Source: Earliella scabrosa
Taxonomy: Eukaryota; Basidiomycota; Agaricomycetes; Polyporales; Polyporaceae
Assembly: GCA_022605405.1 (NCBI GenBank)
Contig: JABYQQ010000002.1
Span: 2,976,001-3,040,000, forward strand
Direction of reading: 5' to 3'
DNA length: 64,000 bases
Position numbers and translations under genes: made by a program. A model generated the notes under the pieces. It did no database searches. It was not told the DNA's origin and saw only the letters and a list, made by a program, of their open reading frames with translations. This document shows, piece by piece, positions 21,445-33,505 of the stretch. Each line of letters begins with the position of its first letter. The stretch's first letter is position 1.

Positions 21445-24400
21445 AACCGGAAAATGTTTATCTGCTTAGTTGCACTTATTGTACTTATTTGGTCCTTGAC
21501 CAAATCACCCATAGAGTAGTCATAACTTGTCCAACGCGGTGCGCAAAGACCTTGCCAATTGACACGTAAGATTTGGGACCACTTACCATCACGATGATCT
21601 GTTGGTAGGGGTAAGTACCTGGAAAGTTCACTAGTCACTGGTGGTCTCAACAGAGCGTTGCTCGCTCACGGGATAGTATGGTGGCTCGCTGTCAAGTTTC
21701 AGTCAGCACTCGCTGTATGCCGACCAAGCCGCTAACGACGCTGCGGCCTGCTTCAGGCCATATACGTACTCGCTGTGCAGCGACGCTGTTCAAGCTGTGT
21801 CTTGGATTTGTGGCCAGGTTTGCCCGGAGGGCGAGTGCCTATTCATAATCCATGTCTCAAGAAGTCAAAGCCGCTTGGTGGCGTATCGCTACACTTGCGT
21901 GTCTTATTGGGCCAAATAAGAGCCAATAAGCGCGGCAAGTGCTTTCCGGTTCTACTGATAGTAGGCTCACAAAGCTCGGAAGTTGCAAAGACTGCAACAA
22001 ATGCTCTCTGGAGGTCTCCTGGCCTGACTAAGGGCTATGGCATGGTGGAGACATACATGGAGCAAGTAGCAAACATCCGTCGAGCAGGTGAACGAGAGGT
22101 CCTTTTGGCCGGTGGTGTATATCCGCAGTACATCAGACCTGTAGACGGCGAGGGCCGCAATGGGAATTAGGAGTCCAATACGAGCATGGAGAGACACAGG
22201 TCAAAGTCCTCGGTCGTGAAACCAAACGTGAAGGCAATGACGAGGCGCTCGACCCTTACTGCACTGCGCTTGAATCCGGGACCGGGCGGTCCTGATCTGA
22301 GGGAACTCGGTGGCGCGGATCTGTGAGGAACTTCGACGCGTCAATAGTCTGCTGCTCGATCTAACTGAATGACGTACGGTCGCCGATATGGCCACTTGAG
22401 CAACCGGCTTAGCGGCGCTGCACGTCCGGCAACCTTCGTCGGCATAGCCGCATTGAAAGCGACGGTGCAACGAAACACCGCGTGATAGGGTCTTTCAAGG
22501 TCCGCCTTAGGTTCTTCGGGAGCCGGAACAGGCTGTCCGAGATGCAGTCGGAGTTGTCGAGGGTGTAACAGAGCATGGCCGTCACATTCCATGCACGAAT
22601 AGAGCTGGCGGCCTTGGAGACGCGGAGAAATAGTCACGTTCCTTTGCGAAGACACGACTTGAGCAGGTGTCGAGGGACTGGTTGGGCATGTTGTGTGCAT
22701 TAGTAGCGTCCACGGAGGGCGTGTCTGCTAGGCCGTGAAGGTCACAGAACCGCCGACAACACAGATTCGGTCGACAGAGGACACGTCGAGATCTGGAGCA
22801 GACGTGAACGGATGGACGAGGAAGAGTTGGGTAACTGGCTCACAAGTAGCGTCCAAAGCGCTAGTTGTGGGCGAACTGGGTAAGCCTCCAGGGGAAGAAA
22901 CATCTAGATCAGCCTGGGTGGAGCCTATTAGTTGCGATGAGCCTACTCTGAGGCACCGGTGTTGAACGACTCAACCGTAGCTCACCATGCAGCAAGAGCA
23001 CGTCGGGATCTCAGCGAAGTATCGCAGTAACAGTAACTCAATGCTCGTCCATGAGATGAGGGTGCTCCGTCTTCTCGCAATCGGAGTGAACGGGACGCAA
23101 GGGAACGGGTGAGGAGGGGATTCAACTGTCTTGTTGCGAATGAGCTGTGGACACCATAGATGAGTCAGTGCAAGCAATTCCAGAAAGCGGTGCTGACCGC
23201 TCACCAGCATTGCGGGAGGAGCTCGCCAAGCTCAGCTCGAATTGCAGCTCGAGTCAAGGTCAGAAGCTGTCCATACCGTAGGTTCGACCTTATAGGGTGC
23301 ATCGAGGATAGAGGAGCGGATCTTCTCGCATGATGCACGCCATACGCTCCTACTGTCTCGCGCGCGGTATCCTATTGTCTCTTGCACAGTACTTCCCCAT
23401 TGTCGGCCGCACTGCCAGTAGATGTCATCAAAATAGCTAAGTACTGAACAGTACTCAGGCTCACCACCGAGGTCCGCCTATCATGCGCGCCGTTCGCCGG
23501 TCGCGCGGTGGGATAGAGTCACGACATACGGAAGGTGTCTTCAGCGGGCTCAAGATTCTTTATCAAGTCAAGGTTGAGCTTCGTGGGCGTGCGGCGTATT
23601 CTGTGTGGGTATGTTTCCTCAACCTGCGGCTTCCAGTGATACGGCTGTAGTTGGACGCAGGCCAGTCCGAAGGTATCAGACTAGCTGAGAGCGTGTGCAA
23701 TGATTGAGATCGACGCGTGCTCTGGGTAGTGTAGGTGTACACAAGTGAGCAGGGCAGAGTCGACGGTCCGGTCGCAGGAAATGGCCATGACATGACCCTA
23801 TCCGGATGGGATACGCATCAAATGCGCATACAAATAATAAATTAAGCCGACCGATAAGCCTCAAAATAGCTGATTCTGTGTCATTTTATGTCCATATATG
23901 GTGATTCTAGCTAGGGAATTTCTTCGGGGTCCGGTAAGCTGTAAGCGCTGGACGAAGCGCCCAGGCCTGCTCTACGGAGTCCGAGCTCGACGCGTCCCTC
24001 ATCGCGTCCCTCACATGTCGTCGACTCCGTGTCGACGTTGCAATGAACAGCTTTGGTGACTTCACTTGGAGACTCTTCGTACCGCTTTCTCATGATCAGC
24101 ACCAACATATTTCCTCGGACATGCTTCGCCACGACCAACTTCTCAACACGGCTCTCGTACAGCGATGACTGGTACTAGACTCCCATGGGACCATTTCAGG
24201 AGATGTGGAGAGGATATATTCTGGAGAATCGTACACAGGTGCGTCGGTGCCTCTTTAGATCCGAAGGTGTACCTACTGACCTGCAGATATTCAGTTCTCT
24301 TGAAGTTGTGTTACATTGATCGGAGCAGCGAATGTTGTTCGCTCTGCAACCACGAAAACCTCTCCCCTTCACGTTGAATGAGCGCACACCCCATCCCGCA

Positions 24401-25860
24401 ATCCTGAACTACCCCATTCTGCACCGATAAAGGACCCACGAGTCCGACGTTACACTCACTTCCACCCCATTCACTCCGTACGGCGTATCTACCCACCTTC
24501 GTTCTATTGGTCGCACTCGCAGCGTCGGAAGGGGTCCTCGTTGAGGATAGCACGCACGCCCCCGCCAGGCTTTTCTCTCGTCGCTGCATGAAGCCCGGAG
24601 TGACGCCTAGAATGCGCCGAAGTAATCGGGTTTCAGAAGACGAGCTTCCTCGTTCGTGGCCTCACATCCACCGCACATAGTGATTCGATACTATATTCCA
24701 CTCCAGTAGGAGTACGTCTGCTTTGTGTCTTCTTTCTTGCTCAGCTCCCTTGCTGCGCGTATCACCTTGTAAGAAGCGAGGGTCTCACTATGTCATCACA
24801 GGACGATACGATACCCATCCTCAGTCACAGTTGTTGTGCGCCCCGACCTCGTCTGGCCGAGTCCTTCATTGTCAGTCGCCTACGCCTCCAATCGCATGAG
24901 AACTATCTACTCACTAGCAGGTCTACCCCCATCGTTCTCCGACTTGTACGCGGGTTTCTCAAGATCGCACCCCTTGGCTATATGGCGGTACCCTCATACA
25001 CTCGCTTTCATCGATCAATTCATCGTCTCATCTGCCGAGCATATGCCAAAGCATTAGTTCGACATTCCCTGCAGAACGTCCGGACGCCTTGCCTAGTATA
25101 CCAACCGCGACATGCGGTCCTGTCACTGTGGCGTGTCTTCAACCGTAAGAAATGCCCAGCACCGGTGATGGACGGGTTTCGTCTTGACTATTCAAGACTA
25201 TGGAGACACTGTGGTCGTACACCTCGCTTCGCTGGAGTGGAGCAGACCGCAAATCCTGGCCCGCAACCCGCTGCCCGCAAGTCGATGGGCAGCTTCGACA
25301 CCGCAATGGAAGACCTGATGACGTACGGTCCATCTCTCCCACACTCGTGGCATTCCTGCTGCTCACATGGTCGTTTCACACTTAGTCGAGGGCATTCTTT
25401 CCATACAACTGTAGGTCACTGGCGTACGAGGTGGCTTCCGCTGAACGCTATGTAGACATTGGACTGGTGAGATTTGATGCATGATGCTGACTACCCTACT
25501 GAGAATGCACGGTGCATGGAATCCCGCTCGCCGAGACATCAAGAACCCCGGGGCCATCGCTCGCACGCACAGCCCGGACGGAGCACGGAGCAAAGCTAAT
25601 GTCCGAACCGCAACTGGACATATCTGACAGCCCGTCGTGAGCCCTTCCGTTCACCTGCTCACGTATGATTAACCTGAGCATCAGGGAATGACAGCTCCCC
25701 CTTGCTCTCGCACTGGGATACTGTTGCGTCGCTCCAACTGTGTTCCTTGACGGGAATCATGGCCGCTCTTCGATGGACAGCAAGCAGGGTAGGAGCCCAA
25801 TTATAAGCATGCCAGGGGCTCCTTCCCGTATCGCGCTGGCATTCTCATCGCTGCTCCCGC
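21445..25860. other. No supportable gene; decayed sequence
   Basis: Only short overlapping frames are seen. The longest (24790-25455, 221 codons) has no recognisable domain and biased, Arg/His-rich composition. Position 22498-22650 is the partner of the repeat at 13137-13290. Confidence 0.45.
22498..22650 (-). repeat. Diverged repeat (partner near 13.1-13.3 kb)
   Basis: Shares AGGTCCGCC at one end, CACATTCCATG in the middle and CGAGGGACTGG further on with 13137-13290. The minus-strand reading contains RAWNVTAMLCYTL. Confidence 0.35.
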
Positions 25861-25867
25861 TATCACC

Positions 25868-27975
25868 ATGCCTGAGAGCACCCTCAGCGCGTTGGGGCTG
25901 TTATCTAACCTGCCGACTCTGGACGAGACTTATGGGGCATTGCTATTAGGCACCTTCGCTGGTCTTATGTGAGTTCATCACTCATCAGTCGTCTCAACAC
26001 GACCTCAATATGCCCCGTAGATTGTATGGGGTCTTTCTGCATCAGGCGTATCGATACGCCCGAGTCTATGCCAAAGATCACCTCACCAACAAGTCCTTCG
26101 TGCGTAATCTTATGACTGTCACCGCGCGCCTAGCTGACTTCAGCGCGGATACAGGTGCTATGTGTCGTGTGCGTACCTAGGGCTGTGTGATTCTTCCTTC
26201 ACTGATATCGCGCGGCGACAGCTTGGTGGACACCGTACATAATATTGTGTCCATGCATGCGTGGTGCGTAGTTCTCCGGCGATCTGATCTGTCGATATGC
26301 GGTAGTTGATAACAGGTCATCCCAGCTATGCGTATCTGGTTAACAACTACTTCAACCCTCTTGCCTTATTACGCGGTATCTGGTTCGCAATTCCGCTCAC
26401 CCTCCCAACGCCTTGACGAACTGAACTGTATGTGCCTATCCTAGGTCCATCCAGGTGTGTTCATCGTGCTCGCTCTGCCCTCCGCTCCTCGAACCTCTTA
26501 TGGACATCCCCGTAGATCCAACCACTGCTCGCCGTAAGCCCTCCCTTACCCCTGCGACCTCGACACTTTAACAGGTCATTCCAGGGGTTTGCCGTGCTCA
26601 CTTGTCAATCGTGAGTGGATCACCCGGTACCATCTACTTCTCCGCCCCGCATATTGTTGACCACGATACAGCTTCTTCGCTCGCCGCGTATACATACGTG
26701 CGTCCCGTCGCTGCTGTTTGACATCGCAACCCAGAATCTGACGCAATCGCACCTCAGTGAACACCAAACATCGAGTGCTGGTTGCTCTGTCGGTGAGTCT
26801 CACGACACCTGGTAGCGATCGTTGCTTAGCTCTCTTTTGCTCAGGTTCTACTGACATGTATCACTATGGGTGAGCAACAGCGTCTCGTATGCAAGCTCTC
26901 CCTAATCCTCCCTCGTTCGATGTGTCGACCAGCATTCGCCATCGGTATGTTCCGCATTGGCTACGCTGTCCTTCATTAACCCTTGCTGAACTGCATTCTC
27001 AGCGGGCACGGTGATCGCGTACGCCATCTCGCTCGTGCGCGCGATTCCGCCATAGCACTCAGCTCATCATCAGGTTCAAGTATCATACATTCGCGCAGTA
27101 CGAGCATTTCTATGTGAGCACTACACCAGCTCGACGTCATGCACAGGACGTTGTTGATGCTTCTCCCGCTGCAGTGGATCGACTCAGCGGCATGCGGGGC
27201 GGCTATAGCCTCCGACTCCCTGACTGCGAGCGTCCTCATCTGGACCCTCAGACGCAGCCGCACCGGGTTCCGACAGTACGTCACGCGTTCCGTATCTCTG
27301 CTCGGAAGGCATCTTCACGCCAGGACCTCGCAGAACTGATACGCTCCTCAATACTTTGATTCTGTACACCATAAACACCGGTACTGGTCGAACTCCTCCA
27401 CACTTGCGCCCAAGACTAACATGGCCCCACAGGACTACTCACAGGGTAGGCAATCTTGCGAACTTCCGTCCTCAACTAGCTGGCTGATAGAGGCTTGCTC
27501 GCGCGGTAGCGTTGTCAACACCCTAGCTCTCGTCTTCGTGGGTCTTCAATTTGACAGACGATCATATACTCTGCTTCGACTGACGGTACCCTGTCTCCAG
27601 GCCCTCGCACGACCGAATAGCATGGTCTGGATCGCCCTCGAGACCGTGGCCGTCCGGCGTACGCTAGCGTTCATCTCCATCCGGTGCGAAGTGGTATACT
27701 GACGCGACCTCCAGTGTACACCAACTCGGTCCTCGCGGTGTACGTTCTCGTCTGTCTCCCGCACACCCGTCTCCTTATTAAAGTGTACCGGGTCGCGTAG
27801 GCTCAACTCGAGGAAATCGCTAAGCGAGGAACGGGAGCGATCAGGGCCTCTGGAGCTGGACCTTGAGCTCCGGTCGGTACCGAGGACGGAAAACAGCAGT
27901 CGTCTTGAGTATCCAACCCGGGCAAGCGAGAGCATCCAGGTGAGCCTCGCTGTCAGTCTTCACGAGTTACATTGA
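25868..27975 (+). CDS. DUF6534-type multi-pass membrane protein
   Basis: A 321-residue protein is encoded in 21 small exons: 25868-25968, 26021-26117, 26155-26168, 26222-26263, 26326-26382, 26445-26454, 26516-26533, 26585-26610, 26672-26697, 26758-26792, 26845-26869, 26933-26944, 27003-27018, 27074-27113, 27175-27275, 27334-27380, 27433-27445, 27510-27537, 27601-27658, 27715-27739, 27801-27975. The spliced product has the features typical of this basidiomycete family: YGALLLGTFAGLILYGVF at the N-terminus, ACYAYLVNNYFNPLALLRG, QSFFARRVYIL, RRSRTGFRQTDTLLNTLI, YTINTGLLTGVVNTLALVF and YTNSVLAVLNSRKSL. About seven hydrophobic segments are followed by an acidic cytoplasmic-looking tail. The function of the family is unknown. 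Every exon joins in phase, so the gene looks intact although no single open frame exceeds 60 codons. Confidence 0.8.
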
Positions 27976-28248
27976 CCTCGATATCTGGAACCGATCGTGC
28001 AGAAATCGAATGTTCCCCAGTGGGGATCCGGCGTGGTTATACATATTGCAGAAGAGCACCACACCGCGTAACCAATAGGGGAAGGGTGGACATAGACACT
28101 GATCACAGCGATAGATGTCATTACATGCCGTGTCTCGATGCGGACATATATGTGAGCGTCTTCGCTGTGTCAGCTTGTATCCAAGATGTGCATCTGCCAT
28201 GGTCGCCTGAGTCTGAGACTACGATTCTCCACCCGGGGCTCTAAATGG

Positions 28249-30161
28249 TCAAGATGGGAAGGCCCGAGCAGCCTGTTGCTCACGTAGCTGTTCTAGGGAC
28301 GGTATGCGGATACCTGTCTGGCGCTGCAGATGATCGTAGACATGGCCTTCGAGTTGCAGGTGGACGACGAGGGTTTGTCGCGGGTTCAGTCTGCATGGAC
28401 TAAGGATGAGAGCGACAGTTCGGTCATCGTCTCCGAATGTCATCCGCGGTTGGGAAGCGGGCTTCCAGGAATCGACGTGGTGGTGAGAGCAGTCATGGTC
28501 GCCATCCGCCGGCCCGATTCGTCGGCTCCCGCGGTACTCGATGGTCGCTGTTGCCCATGGATGAGGATGTCCGTCCGCGCGGCACGTCCCGAACGTCAGG
28601 TAGATGAACTCGGAGAGGTAGATGCTCCCGAACACCGTACTGGTACGTTCTGGCGAGCTGTGTCCCTCAAGGAGGACGAGACCCATGGTTGTAAGTCTTG
28701 CAACGAGCCAGTGGGGGATACGGAACGCGATGGCCCTGTCCGTTTGGAAGCTGAGACGAGAGTAGAACACTTCGGGAGATGCTCTCGCCGAGTGACTGGG
28801 GACGACGTAGACGGTGTGCCAATGTGGAGTGACAGCGATCTTTCCTACACGGAATCCAGAACCCAACGATACGAGACGGATGTGAGAGGGCGCCATGCTA
28901 GATCCCTCGCGGGCAGCTTTGAACATGGCGCTGGTGTAGAAGAGAGGAGGCGTTGAATCTTGACTGGCATCGGGCGCTCTGCGAAGTATGAGGCCAAGAA
29001 TCTGGTTCGGGGCTGAACAAAGTAGAATGACGATGACGAAGCCCCTCATCTCAATGATTGGGAAATGGAACTCTGCCCCGTATGGCGTGATGGTCGCTCT
29101 AGGATATTCTGCCACTTCGGAGGAACCCGAGCGCCCCATAACCTTGAGGCGGGATGTTATCTCTTGTGAAACACGTCTAAAGTAGTAGCTGTAGCGCATA
29201 CCTGAGTTTGCAGACCTGAACCGTTGACGGGGACCGAAGGTTGTCGTGCTGGATCCAATTGAAGTGGAGAGTATTCGAACGGATTCTGGAACGCTTTAGG
29301 AAATGGTGCCAGGAGGTAGCTCCCATGGTGTACTGGTGCCTTGTCGTCGTTATAAACCGCGACTAGATGCTGAAGATGGTTGTCTGGGATCCAGTTGCCC
29401 CACGCGAACAGACTGGTGTCGACAGAGGTTCGCATGATCTCGCGCTGCAATCGCTGAAAGGCCTGGCGGCCTTCCCCGTAGATGGTCGGCATATTGACAT
29501 CGAAGAGGCCCATCAGGGAGTACGCTTCGTCTTCTATGCGCGTCGTATTGCGCCTCGCGGCCCAGTGCATGCGAGTTGCGATGCTCGCATTTGAGTAATG
29601 TTCCTCTTGAGTGAGAAACGAGGACCGTATGCCCGTGAGGTTCATCAGTAGACCGGCGAGTTCATACTTGGTTCCCAACGAAGACCACTCTTCCGAGAGA
29701 AAGATGACGATAGCGGGAGCGATGAGCTCTTGCAAAGTCCATCCGCGAGTGTGCCATCGGCTCCGTCGGAATGCGGAATTGGACTCCGTTACACGCCCGG
29801 CGTTCTTCGGCACGTCCTGGAGGTAGGCGTAACAAACTTCGGCTTGTTGATACCAGCGGAACATCGAGTTGATGGCCTCGGACATCTCGGTGCTGCTGGT
29901 CTTATCGATACAACACGAGTCCATCCAGACCCAATCGTAGCCGTCGCTCTCGGCGCGGAGGCAGCAACCTCTGATCTTCGGAGAAACGGCATCGCGCGGG
30001 TTTGTGCCAGCAGCCCGACACGTGCGGCCAATGGCTTGTACCTCCTGGAAGGATTGCTCCCCTTCTCCCCACGTATGTGACAGGATGGCGTAGCCCCCAT
30101 CTACAGCGCTAGCATCGGTGAAGAAGTGGAGTTCCGCTCGCGAAGTGGTGAGAAGCCACAT
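28249..30161 (-). CDS. HET-domain protein 3
   Basis: Exons on the minus strand are 30161-29202 and 29160-28249, giving 623 residues. The start is the MWLLTTSRAELHFFTDASAV methionine, which aligns with the other HET genes; an upstream frame extension has no homology. HET motifs are GGYAILSHTWG, YDWVWMDSCCIDK, RGWTLQELIAPAIVIFL and MPTIYGEGRQAF. The C-terminal domain starts ATITPYGAEFHFPIIE and holds HDCSHHHVDSW near residue 540, then SPCRLNPRQTLVVHLQL. There is no hydrophobic tail. The intron (29161-29201) is only 41 bp by the acceptor that best fits the paralogs; an alternative acceptor 18 bp on would give 59 bp and delete six residues. It converges on the membrane-protein gene ending at 27975. 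Confidence 0.85.
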
Positions 30162-30295
30162 TCCAACCTGTTCATGAGTAACCGCGTCAGAACAGAAGTG
30201 TAGCGATCCGTGACCACTCACCGCTGGGAGACTGACACCAAGGCAAGGCGTTACTGACGATAGGGCTGGAAGGAGATCGTGAATGCATGAGCGGT

Positions 30296-30303
30296 TTATA
30301 TAT
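30296..30303 (-). promoter_or_regulatory. TATA box of HET gene 3
   Basis: TATATAAA on the minus strand lies about 135 bp upstream of the start codon at 30161. Confidence 0.45.
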
Positions 30304-30870
30304 CGCCTAGCCCGCTGATCACGTCAGCTCTGCACCGCCTTCCCGGCGCTGAATTTGTATCGGGCGTATGAGATGAGGCACGTTTGAGGTGGACCGTCTA
30401 CCACGCCAATGCCAGTATGGATTTTCTCGTGTATATGGTTGTGATCATCGTCTTCTAGATAGAGACGCGGATGACAGGTATTGCGCCCTAACGGGTCAGT
30501 ACAATGAGATTTGGCTGGCTTCCGTCTGGGTGAAGTTCTGAAAAAGTGAGAATGAGGACTTGTCAACCTCGACTGTAGCGTGGGCACGCTCGTTGTGTCA
30601 AGAGATATATGGATTATATGGGGAAACCACATCAATGAGGATCGACAAGGGACATCAAGCCTATCGACGGGTCAACTCAAATGGTTCGGGTAGCGACGTA
30701 GTAGTACATACCTCTTCCAACCAAAACGCTATATGGCCTCCACAAGCATTCCCAAGGGAGAAACCTCGTAATGGACTAGAGCAATCCTTGGGAGATATCG
30801 TTTTGTGGATCAGTGAGGTTTGTTGTGGTTTGTTTTTGATATAGAAACGCTCATTGTCCTGATGACCGCC
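30304..30870. other. Intergenic between two tandem HET genes
   Basis: Contains the upstream region of HET gene 3 and the 3' flank of HET gene 4, both on the minus strand. I see no further gene. Confidence 0.5.
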
Positions 30871-33000
30871 TCAGGTCGTGGCGCAGCCTCCCGTGTGGGA
30901 GTCGTCTCCTTCGCCTCCGCGCTCGTGTGCAGCCTCGACTTCCTGGACTACTAGCGCATCGTGACGAAGGGGGAGCAGAGTAAACGTTTCGGTCTCTGCA
31001 TCAGATGGGACTTTCACGTCGAGATCGGACGCGTGCGCCATCGTCATCGTCAGTTTGTCGCGTGACGGAAGAGACGTGGCACGTCCGAGGACGGAGGAAA
31101 AGACGGATCCGGACAACTCGAGGTGCAAGACGAAGGTTGTGGTCGTGGTATGACTTGTCTGAGGGAGTTTGCTGGGATAGAATGAGATGACGACAGTTCG
31201 GGCTGAATCCCCGAAACTCTTGGTGAGTCGGGGCCACGACGCGACGTGGTCTACGGCGCAGTCATGTGCGAGGTCGACCTTCTGAGACCAGTTTTCTCGG
31301 TGTTGCGTCATCGCCTTGCTCCAATGGACAGGATGAGCAGGGTCCTCCGCACTGCACATGCCTAGGCAGATGCGGATTGACTCTTTCTCCCTGACGTCCT
31401 CGAACGTCGCTACTACTAGGAGGGTGTCTCCATTGGGAGGAGGCTTGCTTGCCGTATAGAGCGGCCGAAGCTCGAAGCCGATAGTTGCCATCTGCCCGAC
31501 GAGCCAATGAGGGATGCGGAAGGGAGTAGAAGGGAAAATGGAGTTCAGAGGGGAGCAAAGGGTAGGGAGATCGTCGTTCCATGTCTTAGGCGGCTCGCCT
31601 GCAATGCAAATATCGCGCCATTCGGCAGGAGGAACATGTTGGTCATTGATTCGAATATCGTGGAGATCGTTGCCCAACGAGATCAGGCGGGCAAACCCGA
31701 TCGCGCCGTTCTCCATTCTGAACCCGTATCCGATGTTGTACATCTTCCGAGTCGGGTCCTGTATGATGTTATTCGACGGATGAAGGAGGAGGCCGATGTG
31801 TTCGCGTCCGGTGTCACAGAGGAGAACAGCAATCGTGATTCCTCCCACCTCGATTATAGGAAATCGGCACTCGATCCCATAACTAGTGACAGTGAATCGC
31901 GGAAGCTCGACACGACCGAACGGCCCTTGCGTCCTCCGCGTGCTGTCCTCCGGCTCGTTCTAGACGAGACATAAGTTAGGGATGTCCATTTACGATCAGA
32001 GAGGACATACAGGCATGCGCTTCCACTGCCAGGGCAGATACGGCTGTAGAGGGTGACTAGCGCTTGGCGTGAATCGGACGATGCTGCCACCGAACGGCCT
32101 TTCAAAGCTCCGTGGAGAACGCGCGAGCAGGTAGACATGATTCTGGGATGATGTATTAAAATACCGGTAGATGTCGTCCGGGGGAGCAGGTTGTAGCTTA
32201 TCGGAAGAGGTCCAACGACCCCAAGCGAAGAGGCTGGTGTCGACAGACTGTTTCATGATCTCTTGCTGGAGGCGTTGGAACGCTCGATGCCCTTCGCCGT
32301 AGATCGTCGGCATGCTGACGTTGAAGAGGCCCATGAGACTGTATGCTTCATCCTCCACCCTCGTCGTGCTGCGCTGCGATGCCCACGACATGCGCTGCGC
32401 TATGCTGATGACAGAGAAATTGACCTCCCGCGTGAGAACCTGCCACCAGATTCCTGTGATTTCCTGCAGCAGCTCAGCATACTCGATTTTCGTGCCGAGA
32501 GGCTCCCATTCGCTCGAGACAAAGATGACGTGGGCTGGAGCGATGAGTTCCTGCAAAGTCCAACCTCGACGATGCCATCGTGTAGCACGGAAGGCGGAAT
32601 TTTTAGCAGCGAGGTCGTAGTCCGTAGGAACGTCGCCGAGGTATGCGTAGCACACCTCTGAGCAAGAGTACCAGCGGAACATGGAGTTGATAGCTTCTGA
32701 TAGTTCCGTGCTGCTCGTCTTGTCGATGCAACAAGTATCAATCCATATCCAGCTGTAGCCATGACTCTCCGCGAGCAAGCAGCTTCTCCTGATCTTCTCG
32801 GAAAGCTCGTCCGAGTCGCGGGGATTGACCCGCCGGGTGCCGTCGGGCCTTCTACATCGTTGGGCCAGCGCCTGGATGTCCTGGAATGACTTCTCTTTGG
32901 CATTCGCCCAGGTATGAGAGAGGATAGCGTATCCTCCAGTGACGGCTTCAGGGGAGGGGAAGAACTCCAGCTCGGCATATTGGGTGCTGAGAAGCCACAT
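30871..33000 (-). CDS. HET-domain protein 4
   Basis: Exons on the minus strand are 33000-32011 and 31959-30871 (51-bp intron, GTATGT...CTAG), giving 692 residues. The N-terminus MWLLSTQYAELEFFPSPEAV is followed by GGYAILSHTWANAKEKSFQD, YSWIWIDTCCIDK, RRGWTLQELIAPAHVIFV and MPTIYGEGHRAFQRLQQ. The C-terminal domain opens FTVTSYGIECRFPIIEVG, contains HDCAVDHVASWPRL, and ends in a Lys/Glu/His-rich tail without a membrane segment. It lies head-to-tail with HET gene 3 and probably arose with it by tandem duplication. The GRRVNPRD insertion between the first two motifs is longer than in the sister genes. Confidence 0.86.
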
Positions 33001-33505
33001 AGTCGTCTGATACGATCAGGTTTGGCTGAATCCAGCGGATGAACGGTCGTGTTAGGGGAAACGTTTGCGATACTGACCGATGAGAGATGATGAATCGCTT
33101 GTAAGATCGACCTCGGCAGTGCTGGTCGATTGGTTAGGTGGAGAAAGAGAAGGAGACTTCAGCGAGGCTGCGCACGATTACGTACGTTTGCGTGGGGCGG
33201 TGCATGTGAGAGCGAACATTGTTACGTAAGCTTATCTGCCGTTGGACCACCCGAAGTGCCGCCGAGCAGAGGGATATCCGGCAGGTTCGGAGACAATTGG
33301 GCGACCAGCACGAGCAGGGCTGGTCTGGCCGCCCACCATGATCTTTCTGTTTTGCGTGTCTTCCAGCCGGTAGTGACTCGTGATGATGCGCCTATGGCGA
33401 GCGCTCCGCATAGAACCCCCTAGCCGAAGTGCGCTCAGTTTAGTGTTTTACGTTAGGGAACGACTATGACATGAAGGTGGACTGCACCTCTTTCTCTTCT
33501 CCTTC
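33001..33505. other. Divergent intergenic region
   Basis: Separates the HET gene on the minus strand from the hydrolase gene on the plus strand, so it should hold both promoters. I saw no clear TATA box. Confidence 0.4.

Noticed and set aside
24790..25455. 221-codon + strand frame
   Set aside because: Biased composition and no recognisable motif or paralog; no supporting splice structure or promoter.
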